This document shows positions 16,712-24,865 of a DNA stretch of 64,000 nt, piece after piece (position 1 is the first letter of the stretch; every line of letters starts with the position of its first letter). Origin of the DNA: Luteolibacter sp. Y139 (lineage in GTDB: Bacteria > Verrucomicrobiota > Verrucomicrobiia > Verrucomicrobiales > Akkermansiaceae); contig NZ_JBBUKT010000001.1 in the NCBI RefSeq assembly GCF_038066715.1, positions 1,116,001 through 1,180,000 of the forward strand, read 5' to 3'. Both the position numbers and the translations under genes were made by a program. The notes under the pieces were generated by a model that worked only from the letters and a program-made list of their open reading frames with translations, made no database searches and was not told the DNA's origin.

Positions 16712-18559
16712 ATGTCCCAAGATAGCTCTCAAGCCCTGGTCAACCGGCTGGAGACCGCGTGGAGCGGTCGGCCGGAGGGCTTGTTGAGGCATACGGTCGG
16801 CTGGGTGGCTCTTGGCTATGCCGCGCTTGCGGCCCCGGTGATTGCCGGACTGGTGCTCTTGCTGACGGGCGTGGCGCTTGCGGCTTTCTACCAAAGTCTG
16901 GCGGGGACTCTCGTCGCAGGGATGGTTGCGCTGGCAGGGCTCGGGCTGGCGGTCTTCGTCCTCGGCTGCCTGCGGGTGCGCTTCGAGCCACCAGAGGGCC
17001 TGGCGCTTGAAGAAAAGGACCACCCCGAACTCCACCGGGTGCTGGCTGAAATCGGCGATCTCGCCGGTGGGATGCGCTTCCACCGGGTCCTGCTGGATCC
17101 CGAGATGAATGCTTCCGTGGTGCAAACGCCGCGGCTGGGCGTGTTTGGCTGGTATCGCGCCTATCTGGTGATCGGCCTGCCACTGATGGAGGCGCTGCCG
17201 CTCGACGAGCTGAAGGCGGTGCTGGCCCACGAGATCAGCCATCTCACCCGCGCCGACGGGAAGACCTGCACGTGGCTGCACCGGACCCGCGAAACGTGGG
17301 AGCGGGTGATGGAACGATTTTCCCGAAATGGCCGCTTTCCGTTGGTCGGGGAGTTCTTCGAATGGTTTTGGCCGCATTTCAGTTCCCGGGTCATCGTGCT
17401 GTCGCGATTCAACGAACTGGCGGCCGACCAATTCGCCGCCCAAGCGGTGTCGCCGCAAGCGCTGGCCTCGGGCCTGCGCCGCCTGGCGATCCTCGGCAAG
17501 CGGGCCGAGCGTGAATTCTGGGAGCCTCTGGATCGACTGGTGACGGAGGGTGGCGAGCTGCCCGGAGACGTGATGGACCGGCTGACAGCAGTGATCCGGC
17601 GACCCGTGGAACCCGGGCAGGCGGCCGCTTGGCTTGCCGAGGCAACGGCTATCCGGGCGGGATCGACTGCCAGCCATCCCGGACTGGCGATCCGGCTGGC
17701 GGCTCTCGACTTGCCAACGGATTCCGGGGACACGCTCCCGTCCGCTCTTGCCAAAGGCATGTCGTCCGCGGATCTGCTGCTCACTCCCGGACTCCTCGAT
17801 CAGGCCCGCCAGCATTTCAGCCGGAGATGGGTGGAGGAGGCCGGTGAAGGCTTCACCCGGAGGGCCCGCCAGCAGGACTTGGAGCAGACGGCCGGCACCC
17901 GCAAGGCGTGGGAAAGGATCGCCGCGCTCGTCCGTCTTGACGGCTTGGAAAAGGTCCAGCCGGAGGTGATGGCACTCCTTGATCGCCAGCCGGCCCACTC
18001 GGGCGCCCTCTACCTGCGAGGCAGTCACCTGGCGGAAAAATGCGACCCGGAAGCCTGCGAATTCCTGGAACGGGCGACCTCCGACCCCACCATCGCGGGC
18101 CGCGCCTTTGAGGCCTTGGCACAAGCCCTAACGAGCCATGGCCGGGAAAAAGAAGCCGCGCTGGTGAAGGAGCGCGCGCACCAGCACGATATCGAGCTGC
18201 GAGCCGCCTTGGTCGAACGCAGCCGTCTATCGGCGTCCGATAGCTTTTTCCCCCACGATCTCTGCGAAGGCGACCATCAGGCGCTCCGCGATCTTCTGAC
18301 GCGCGAACCTGCCGTGGCGAGGGCGTGGATGGCCTCCAAGGAGGTCCTGTATTTTCCCCGCTGGCCCTTGGTGGTCATCGGGATCGAGCTGGAACCCGGC
18401 CTCTCCACCATCGCCCGCCGGGCCTTGGAGACGCAGCTCATGCACCTCTGGGCCGGGGAGGCCTACGTGGCGATCTTCGTGGTGGATGATGGCACGAAGG
18501 GTGTGCTGCGGACCCTGCGCCGGGCCGTTCCGGACAGCGAGCTCTACCGCCGGAAGTGA
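16712..18559 (+). CDS. M48-family membrane metalloprotease
   Basis: A 615-residue integral membrane protein. Two hydrophobic helices lie near residues 30-60 and 65-90. The zinc motif HEISH is at residues 173-177 (in VLAHEISHLTRADGK), and a third-ligand Glu sits in SRFNELAADQFAAQAV, as in HtpX/Ste24-like M48 peptidases. The C-terminal 300 residues are helical and look like TPR-type repeats ahead of a small domain. Relatives act in membrane-protein quality control. A hairpin terminator lies about 150 bases downstream. Confidence 0.85.
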   Translation: MSQDSSQALVNRLETAWSGRPEGLLRHTVGWVALGYAALAAPVIAGLVLLLTGVALAAFYQSLAGTLVAGMVALAGLGLAVFVLGCLRVRFEPPEGLALEEKDHPELHRVLAEIGDLAGGMRFHRVLLDPEMNASVVQTPRLGVFGWYRAYLVIGLPLMEALPLDELKAVLAHEISHLTRADGKTCTWLHRTRETWERVMERFSRNGRFPLVGEFFEWFWPHFSSRVIVLSRFNELAADQFAAQAVSPQALASGLRRLAILGKRAEREFWEPLDRLVTEGGELPGDVMDRLTAVIRRPVEPGQAAAWLAEATAIRAGSTASHPGLAIRLAALDLPTDSGDTLPSALAKGMSSADLLLTPGLLDQARQHFSRRWVEEAGEGFTRRARQQDLEQTAGTRKAWERIAALVRLDGLEKVQPEVMALLDRQPAHSGALYLRGSHLAEKCDPEACEFLERATSDPTIAGRAFEALAQALTSHGREKEAALVKERAHQHDIELRAALVERSRLSASDSFFPHDLCEGDHQALRDLLTREPAVARAWMASKEVLYFPRWPLVVIGIELEPGLSTIARRALETQLMHLWAGEAYVAIFVVDDGTKGVLRTLRRAVPDSELYRRK

Positions 18560-18706
18560 GGAGCGAAAAAAAGTTTCAGAACTTTTGAACGTCCTCCGAT
18601 CTGAAGGGTCTGACCCTATGAAGACCGCGCTTTGCGTGAGTTTTCATGTAAGGGTGAACAGCATATTGTCAGACGAAGGGCCTCGGCCTGACCGATGACG
18701 ATTTTA

Positions 18707-18740
18707 GCCGCCGGGGGTGGGACCCCGGCGGCAATTTTTT
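18707..18740 (+). terminator. Strong intrinsic terminator
   Basis: GCCGCCGGGG, GTGGGA, CCCCGGCGGC, then AA and six Ts: a perfect 10-bp GC stem with U-tract, the best intrinsic terminator in the window. It ends transcripts coming from the M48 gene or from the 150-base stretch between the two. It also lies just past the 3' end of the convergent Cys-cluster gene. Confidence 0.9.
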
Positions 18741-18753
18741 GCCCGGATGCCTC

Positions 18754-19194
18754 CTACCGGCGCTTGGAGAGCGAGCCCATGGCCGCCGCAACCGCGCCGG
18801 GCAGGTTGACCCCGCCGTTTCCACCAAGCCGGTGGTCGATGTCTTCCAGCCGCTGGATCAGGTCGCGCACTTCCTTGCGCGAGGCGGGCCCGCCCGCGGC
18901 ATCACAGAAGTGCGTGCGGCAGCCAAAAGGCCTGCCCTCGTAGATCTGGCAGCGGTTGTTCTTCAGGAAGGGACAGGCTCCGTCGGCCGTCTCCGGGACT
19001 TCGGTGCGTCCGGCAGCCCGCCACGCCATGGCGGCGACCAGCGCCTCGCCCTTCGTCAGGAAAGGCGTGCGGCCGGTGTGGCGGAACCGGCAGCAATCGC
19101 CGCGACCGGTGCAGGCGCGCTCGAGCGGCCGCTGCTCCCACTCGCGATAGATGGCCCGGACCTCGGTGGCGATGACTCGCGGGTCGGGGGTCAC
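18754..19194 (-). CDS. YkgJ-type cysteine-cluster protein
   Basis: A 146-residue protein with eight spaced cysteines: CTGRGDCCRF, CPFLKNNRCQIY, GCRTHFCD. The pattern C-x5-CC ... C-x7-C-x8-C-x4-C is that of the YkgJ/zinc- or iron-chelating domain family, thought to bind Zn or an Fe-S cluster; the biological role is unknown. The start overlaps the stop of the DUF1080 gene by four bases (ATGA), so the two are translated together. Confidence 0.82.
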   Translation of the reverse strand: MTPDPRVIATEVRAIYREWEQRPLERACTGRGDCCRFRHTGRTPFLTKGEALVAAMAWRAAGRTEVPETADGACPFLKNNRCQIYEGRPFGCRTHFCDAAGGPASRKEVRDLIQRLEDIDHRLGGNGGVNLPGAVAAAMGSLSKRR

Positions 19195-19757
19195 GGCAGG
19201 CCCAGCTTGCGAATCCGAATCCCGCGGAACTCGACCCGGCCCTGGTTGAATTGCAGGCCGATGTGGCCGCTGCCGAGCGGCTTGCGGTCCTTGTAGTCGA
19301 TGATCTGCTTGTCATTCAGCCAGACTTCGATCCGGCCGCTCTCTACTTTCACTCGGAATTTCCGCCACTCCGGTGCCTCGCCGCCATCGTGGCGGGCGCG
19401 GCCCACCAGGCTGCCGGTCGGATAAGGATTCGAGGCCGGCGCGATGTTCAGCTCGTAGCATTCGCTGGCCGGGTCGGTGACGGTTTTCGGCGTGGCGAGA
19501 AAGACGCCGCTGTTGGTGCCCTCCGGGGCGCGGAATTCGATTTCCAGCTCGTAGTCCAGGTAAGTGCCCTTGGTGGTGAGAAGGCCTTGGGCACCCTTGG
19601 TGGCGACGATGGCGCCCTCCTTCACCTGCCAGTCGACCTTCGTCTGCGGCTCCCAGCCATCGAGATCGCGGCCGTTGAAAAGCTCCTGCCACTCGGCCCC
19701 GCAGGCCACTCCAATGAGGAGCAGGCAGCTGGCGAGCACTTTCGCGATGATTTTCAT
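19191..19757 (-). CDS. Secreted DUF1080 (3-keto-disaccharide hydrolase-like) protein
   Basis: A 188-residue exported protein with signal peptide (MKIIAKVLASCLLLIGVACG, Cys near the cleavage site, possibly a lipoprotein). One DUF1080 domain follows: EWQELFNGRDLDGWEPQ, YELEIEFRAPEGTNSGVFL, RKFRVKVESGRIEVWLNDKQ and SGHIGLQFNQGRVEFRGIRI. The domain is a concanavalin-like sandwich very common in PVC bacteria, and some members hydrolyse 3-keto-glycosides. Substrate here is unknown. It diverges from the PVC dehydrogenase gene with a 131-base gap. Confidence 0.87.
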   Translation of the reverse strand: MKIIAKVLASCLLLIGVACGAEWQELFNGRDLDGWEPQTKVDWQVKEGAIVATKGAQGLLTTKGTYLDYELEIEFRAPEGTNSGVFLATPKTVTDPASECYELNIAPASNPYPTGSLVGRARHDGGEAPEWRKFRVKVESGRIEVWLNDKQIIDYKDRKPLGSGHIGLQFNQGRVEFRGIRIRKLGLP

Positions 19758-19888
19758 GTTTCCAGTTTGCTCACGATGGCGCTTGCGGGCAAGCGCCCGC
19801 TTGCCAAACAAAACCAAGCAGACATTTCCGGAGGAAAAGACAGATTCCCGACGCTTACCGTCTACTACTGCCCGCCACCGCACCCTTC

Positions 19889-22800
19889 ATGAAAGCCAGA
19901 GTCCTCGCCATCGTCGCCGCCCTCGTCTCTTCACTGACCGCGTCGCCGCTTTTCAAGGAGCCGCTCAAGGACGAGCACATCGTCCTGATCGGCAATGGCC
20001 TCGGCGAGCGCATGCAGTACTACGGGAACTTCGAAACGCAGCTGCACATGCGCTTTCCGGATCATCACCTGGTGGTCCGCAACATGTGCTATCCCGGCGA
20101 CACCCCGGCCTATCGCCCCCGCGCCGGCCGCAACACGCCATGGGCCTTTCCCGGCGGTGAAACCCTGCGGCCCGAACTGAACCAGCACAAGGGCGAGGGC
20201 CACTATCCGTCCGATGACGAGTGGCTGACGATTTGCAAGGCGGACACCATCCTCGCCTTCTTCGGCTTCAATGAGTCCTTCGATGGTCCGGACGGTGTGG
20301 AAAAATATCGCCGCGAGCTGAGCGCCTTCGTGACCCACACGCTCACCCAGAAGTACAATGGTACCGCTGCGCCGAAGCTGGTGCTCATTTCGCCGATCGC
20401 CTTCGAGAACCTGACCAAGTTCTTCGATCTTCCAGATGGCACCCAGGAGAACGCCAACCTGGAGCGCTACACCAAGGTGATGGAGCAGGTCGCCAAGGAA
20501 CAGCAGGTCGGGTTCATCGATCTCTTCACGCCGACCAAGAAGACATTCGCAGAGGCCAAGCAGCCACTCACCATCAATGGATTTTCCCTGAACGAAGCCG
20601 GCGACGATGAAGTGGGCAATCTGCTCGCCAGCTCTCTCTATGATGCCAAGGAAATCGTGGTCGAAGGCAGCGTCAGCGAGCTGCTCCGGCTGGTGAAGGA
20701 GAAGTCATGGTTCTGGCAGAATGATCACCGCATGCTCAATGGCGTCCACGCCTATGGCCGTCGCTTCGAGCCGTATGGAGAATTCAACTACCCGCAGGAG
20801 ATCGAGAAGATCCGCCAGATGACCGCGAACCGCGACCGCGCTGTGTGGGCCGCGGTGAAGGGCCAGGCCTTCGACCTCAAGGCGGAAGACGCGAAGACGC
20901 GACCGCTGGATGAAGTGAAGACCAACTTCAACCAGCCGATCCAGTACCTGCGCGAGAAGCAGGCGCTGGAGAAGTTCAAGATGATGGATGGCTTCGAGAT
21001 CGGCCTCTTTGCTTCTGAAGAGGATTTCCCGGATCTCGCGAATCCGATGCAGATGACCTTCGACAACAAGGGTCGCTTGTGGATCTGCACGATGCCGAGC
21101 TACCCGCACTACCGGCCGGGCGACCCGCTGCCGAATGACAAGATCCTCATCCTCGAAGACACCGATGGCGATGGCCGTGCGGACAAGCAGACGGTCTTCG
21201 CCGATGGACTGCATCTTCCCATCGGGATCGAGCTCGCGCCGGAAGGGGTCTATGTTTCGCAGGAGCCGAATCTGGTGCTGCTGCGTGATACCAATGGCGA
21301 CGACAAGGCAGACAAGCGCGAGTACCTGCTGCACGGCTTCGATTCCCACGATACCCACCACGCGATCCACGCCTTCTGCTCGGACTCTGCGGGCGCTCTT
21401 TATATGGGTGAAGGCGTGTTCCTTCACTCACAGGTCGAGACTCCCTATGGCCCGCAGCGTTGCACGGGAGGCGGCATTTGGCGCTTCGATCCGAAGACGT
21501 GGCGACTGGAGCGCTACGTGCAGACCTACTTCAACAACCCATGGGGCATCGCTTTCGATGATTGGCAGCAGTGCTTCATCGCCGATGCCTCGGGCGGCAA
21601 CAATTACTGGGCGCTGCCGATCTCAATCAAAGCACCTTTCAGCTACGAGACCGGCAAGATCGGGGAGTTCGCACCGAAGCGTGCGCGTCCGACGGCAGGT
21701 GCGGAGTTCATCTCGTCCCGCAATTTTCCGGATGAGCTGCAAGGCGGCTTCATGACGAATAACTCGATCGGCTTCCTCGGCACCAGCATCCACCAGGTGT
21801 GGGAAGATCGCGGGGGCTTCTCCGGCAAGCATCTCGGTGATCTGGTGACGTCATCCGATCCGAATTTCCGCCCAGCCGATCTTGAGTTCGCACCGGATGG
21901 TTCGCTGTATGTCGTCGACTGGCACAATGCGCTGATCGGTCACATGCAGCACTCGGCGCGTGACCCGAATCGCGACCACGAGCACGGCCGCATCTATCGC
22001 ATTACCTGCAAGTCGCGCCCGCTGGTGAAGCCGGCGAACATTGCCGGCGCTTCCGTGGCCAGCCTCTTCAACCTTCTCAAGGAGCCCGAGTATCGCACCC
22101 GCTATCGCGCGCGCCGGGAACTTCGCAGCCATCCTGCGGACACCGTCGTGGCCGCAGCGAAGGCGTGGATCGGCACGCTCGACAAGGCCGACCCGCGCTA
22201 TGAGCACCATCTCTGCGAAGCGCTGTGGGCGACCTGGGCGCAGAACCGCGTCGATCGCGACATCCTCGGCCTGTGCCTTTCTGCAAAGGCTCATGAAGCC
22301 CGTGCGGCTGCTGTTGAAGTCGTGCGTCATGCTTGGCGCAAGATCCCTGATCATACGGACATTCTTCTAAAGGCCGCTGTAGATCCCGATTCACTCGTCC
22401 GCCTTGAAGCGCTCGCCGCGGCTTCGTGGATGGATAATGCGGATGGCGCACGCGTTGCGCTCGAAGTGCTGAAGCAGCCGATCGACAAGTGGATGCCGGA
22501 AGCAGTGAAGACCGCCTTCCTCACCTTGGCCGATGACATCGAAGTGCTGAAGAAGGACGGCAAACTGGATCTGTCCAACAACCCGCGCGCCGCCGACTTC
22601 CTTTCCGGCAAGCTGAAGCTCGAAGCCGAGGAAACCACTGCCGCCGCAACTCCCGAGCCGAAGTTGCCCGCCGATGAACTGGAGCTATGGCGCATCGGCA
22701 AGGAAGTCTTCGGCCGCGATGCCCACTGCTTCACCTGCCACCAGCCCGACGGCAAAGGCCAGGAGAAGATCTATCCACCACTCGCCGGCAGTGAATGGGT

Positions 22801-23086
22801 CACCGGCAATGAAGAGCGCCTGATCAAGCTCACGCTGAAAGGCCTTTACGGTCCCATCACCGTGAAGGGCACGCAGTTCGAGCCTGCCAACGGTGTGCCA
22901 CCGATGATGGGCTTCGGACCGATGCTCAATGACAAGGAACTCGCCGGCGTGCTGACCTACGTCCGCAATAGCTTCGGTAACCAAGCGCCCGCGGTGAAGC
23001 CAAAGACCGTCGCCAAAGTCCGCGAAGCCACGAAGGCAAAGGTCGACTTCTACACGCCTGAGGAACTGCTGAAGCAACATCCGTGA
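19889..23086 (+). CDS. PVC-type dehydrogenase/cytochrome c fusion with SGNH-like N-domain
   Basis: A 1065-residue secreted protein. After a signal peptide (about 1-19) comes an SGNH-hydrolase-like domain (about 30-250), then a sugar-dehydrogenase-type beta-propeller (about 370-710; ILEDTDGDGRADKQTVFADG, LRDTNGDDKADKRE), a HEAT-like helical part (about 720-900) and a C-terminal cytochrome c domain with C947-F-T-C950-H951 and an MMGFGPM candidate axial ligand. This order is typical of PVC-superphylum membrane-bound dehydrogenases, thought to oxidise sugars or alcohols in the periplasm. The SGNH part lacks the expected Ser (GNGLGER) and His (FSLNEAG), so it is probably a binding module. Confidence 0.9.
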   Translation: MKARVLAIVAALVSSLTASPLFKEPLKDEHIVLIGNGLGERMQYYGNFETQLHMRFPDHHLVVRNMCYPGDTPAYRPRAGRNTPWAFPGGETLRPELNQHKGEGHYPSDDEWLTICKADTILAFFGFNESFDGPDGVEKYRRELSAFVTHTLTQKYNGTAAPKLVLISPIAFENLTKFFDLPDGTQENANLERYTKVMEQVAKEQQVGFIDLFTPTKKTFAEAKQPLTINGFSLNEAGDDEVGNLLASSLYDAKEIVVEGSVSELLRLVKEKSWFWQNDHRMLNGVHAYGRRFEPYGEFNYPQEIEKIRQMTANRDRAVWAAVKGQAFDLKAEDAKTRPLDEVKTNFNQPIQYLREKQALEKFKMMDGFEIGLFASEEDFPDLANPMQMTFDNKGRLWICTMPSYPHYRPGDPLPNDKILILEDTDGDGRADKQTVFADGLHLPIGIELAPEGVYVSQEPNLVLLRDTNGDDKADKREYLLHGFDSHDTHHAIHAFCSDSAGALYMGEGVFLHSQVETPYGPQRCTGGGIWRFDPKTWRLERYVQTYFNNPWGIAFDDWQQCFIADASGGNNYWALPISIKAPFSYETGKIGEFAPKRARPTAGAEFISSRNFPDELQGGFMTNNSIGFLGTSIHQVWEDRGGFSGKHLGDLVTSSDPNFRPADLEFAPDGSLYVVDWHNALIGHMQHSARDPNRDHEHGRIYRITCKSRPLVKPANIAGASVASLFNLLKEPEYRTRYRARRELRSHPADTVVAAAKAWIGTLDKADPRYEHHLCEALWATWAQNRVDRDILGLCLSAKAHEARAAAVEVVRHAWRKIPDHTDILLKAAVDPDSLVRLEALAAASWMDNADGARVALEVLKQPIDKWMPEAVKTAFLTLADDIEVLKKDGKLDLSNNPRAADFLSGKLKLEAEETTAAATPEPKLPADELELWRIGKEVFGRDAHCFTCHQPDGKGQEKIYPPLAGSEWVTGNEERLIKLTLKGLYGPITVKGTQFEPANGVPPMMGFGPMLNDKELAGVLTYVRNSFGNQAPAVKPKTVAKVREATKAKVDFYTPEELLKQHP

Positions 23087-23123
23087 CGGCCTCGACACAC
23101 AGCTCCTGACCGATTTCGCAGGC

Positions 23124-23152
23124 CTGAATGTCTAATTCGGCCAAACATTCAG
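23124..23152. repeat. 8-bp inverted repeat in the gap after the PVC dehydrogenase
   Basis: CTGAATGT, 13 bases, ACATTCAG. It lies 38 bases after the dehydrogenase stop and about 95 bases before the HAD gene start. No T-run follows, so it is either a weak stop or a regulatory palindrome. Confidence 0.4.
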
Positions 23153-23246
23153 CAGCGTCACCCGGATGGGGTATCCGCATGAGGATGCCTCAGTCGCTTC
23201 GCCGGAGGAGGGCACGTGGTGGCATGGCAGCCGCTGGTTCAACGGC

Positions 23247-24047
23247 ATGGCAACCGTTGGCTTCCTACTCGACATGGATGGCGTGATCTACCGGGGTTCC
23301 CGGCTGATTCCCGGCGCCTCCGACTTCATTAACCGCCTGCGGAATCATGGGATTCCGTTCCGCTTTCTCACGAACAACTCGCAACGCGCACGCCGTGACG
23401 TCGCGCTGAAACTCCATCGCCTCGGCATCGAGGCGAGCGAGAACGAGGTCTTCACCTGTGCGATGGCGACAGCGCGCTTCCTGGCATCCCAGAAGCCGAA
23501 TGGCACCGCCTATGTGATTGGTGAACACGGCCTTGCTGCCGCGCTGCATCGCAATGGCCTCACCGTCGTGGATGATGATCCCGATTTCGTGGTGGTCGGC
23601 GAAGGCCGCACCATGACCTTCGAGATGATCGAGCGTGGCGTGCGACTGGTGGAGAAGGGTGCACGCTTGATTGCGACGAATCCCGATCCGAATTGTCCGA
23701 CAGATCAAGGCACCCGTCCCGGCTGTGGCGCGATTGTCGCGATGATCGAGCGTGCCACCGGTGTGGAAGCCTTCTCCGTGGGCAAGCCGAGCCCGGTGAT
23801 GATGCGTGCCGCGCGCAAGGAAATGGGCCTGCGCACCGACGAGGTGATCATGGTGGGCGACACGATGGAGACCGATATCCTCGGTGCGGTGCAGATGGGC
23901 TACCGCAGCGTGCTGGTGCTCAGCGGCGGCACCTGCCGGAAGGATTTGAAGAAGTTCGCCTATGAGCCGGATTTGATCGTCGACCACATCGGCATGATCC
24001 CGGACTCATACATTTTCGGAAAATTGGAGCCAGCGTTGGCACCGTGA
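23247..24047 (+). CDS. HAD-IIA family phosphatase (NagD-like)
   Basis: A 266-residue HAD phosphatase. Motif I is FLLDMDGVIYRG, with nucleophile and acid Asp. Motif II is FLTNNSQRA, the Lys motif is SVGKPSPVMMRAA, and motif III is VIMVGDTMETDILGA. The cap position between motifs II and III is the C2 type of the NagD/AraL/phosphoglycolate-phosphatase group. The substrate is probably a small phosphorylated metabolite. The ORF is open 27 codons earlier, but MATVGFLLDMDG is the natural start. A terminator and two odd hairpins follow it. Confidence 0.88.
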   Translation: MATVGFLLDMDGVIYRGSRLIPGASDFINRLRNHGIPFRFLTNNSQRARRDVALKLHRLGIEASENEVFTCAMATARFLASQKPNGTAYVIGEHGLAAALHRNGLTVVDDDPDFVVVGEGRTMTFEMIERGVRLVEKGARLIATNPDPNCPTDQGTRPGCGAIVAMIERATGVEAFSVGKPSPVMMRAARKEMGLRTDEVIMVGDTMETDILGAVQMGYRSVLVLSGGTCRKDLKKFAYEPDLIVDHIGMIPDSYIFGKLEPALAP

Positions 24048-24072
24048 AAGCTCTTCCTGGTTAGCGGATGGT

Positions 24073-24165
24073 CCGTGATGGAGGAAGGTTTCTTGGGTTT
24101 AACTAACCTCCATCACGGTGCACCACGGCGGGTGCGGGATTCTTGGGTTTCTTCCCGCGCCCGCC
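24073..24165 (+). other. Two consecutive hairpins with the same loop sequence (possible structured RNA)
   Basis: First hairpin: CCGTGATGGAGG pairs perfectly with CCTCCATCACGG (12 bp, 22-base loop). Second hairpin: GGCGGGTGCGGG pairs with CCCGCGCCCGCC (12 bp with one G-T pair, 15-base loop). The stems are unrelated, yet both loops contain TTCTTGGGTTT, spaced exactly 50 bases apart. An intrinsic terminator begins 26 bases later. The element fills the 221-base gap between the HAD gene and a membrane-protein gene. It could be a structured RNA, a leader, or a 3' UTR; orientation is assumed from the terminator. Confidence 0.5.
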
Positions 24166-24191
24166 GGGGTCATTCGCTGAAGGACGACAAG

Positions 24192-24222
24192 AGGCGGTGG
24201 CTGAAAGGGCTGCCGCCTTTTT
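24192..24222 (+). terminator. Intrinsic terminator after the twin hairpins
   Basis: AGGCGGTGGC, TGAAAGG, GCTGCCGCCT form a 10-bp stem with two G-T pairs, running straight into five Ts. It ends transcripts from the HAD gene or from the structured element, 46 bases before the next gene. Confidence 0.8.
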
Positions 24223-24268
24223 GCATTCCGGGTGGACCAACTTCTTGGCTCCAAGGTAGGAGAAGCGA

Positions 24269-24793
24269 ATGAGATTCCACCTGTTCCGTTCGCGCGCCTT
24301 CTGGTTTGGCATGCCGGGACTGGTGTTTCTGCTTTGGGCTTGGGTGGATTCGGGAAAATACGACTCCACTCTGATCGCGGCGAAGGGTCAGCGCTTCGTC
24401 TCCGTCTCGCAGCAATTCGGCTATCTCCAGATTCAGGATTCGTTGTACGACAAGTTGCTGCCAACGGGCGTGACCCGAACACGTACCCCACGAGCCGATC
24501 CCAGCCCATCCTGGCTTCCGATGCCCGCGGAAAACGCAAGGATCCCCCGGTTCCGACATGACGAACTGCGCCCGGGATGGATCGGTGTCCGCTACAATAC
24601 CGAACGCATGTCGAGCGACTTCCTGACTCTTCCCCACTGGTTCCTCCTTTCGCTCTATCTGCTTCCGTGGGCGGCGGTGGTGGCGTGGAGATGGCGGAGA
24701 TTCCGCCGAGCTACCGAACGAATGGCCTCAATGCCAGCGGGGCCGCTGCCCTTGGACTGCTCCGGTTCTCCCGAGCTTTCGAGTGGAGGGTGA
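24269..24793 (+). CDS. Small membrane protein of unknown function
   Basis: A 174-residue protein with one hydrophobic helix near the start (FWFGMPGLVFLLWAWVDSG), a polar domain of about 100 residues and a second helix near residues 122-142 (PHWFLLSLYLLPWAAVVAW), followed by a basic stretch WRWRRFRRA. The polar loop should face the periplasm. No family is recognised. It sits between the structured element and the tandem nucleotidyltransferase gene, 72 bases from the latter. Confidence 0.55.
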   Translation: MRFHLFRSRAFWFGMPGLVFLLWAWVDSGKYDSTLIAAKGQRFVSVSQQFGYLQIQDSLYDKLLPTGVTRTRTPRADPSPSWLPMPAENARIPRFRHDELRPGWIGVRYNTERMSSDFLTLPHWFLLSLYLLPWAAVVAWRWRRFRRATERMASMPAGPLPLDCSGSPELSSGG

Positions 24794-24865
24794 GGCGGTT
24801 TTCATTCGGCGGACTTGTCCTTTTCCCTTCCAGCAGTGGCGCGCTTCGGGCGTCATCGCGGCGGC

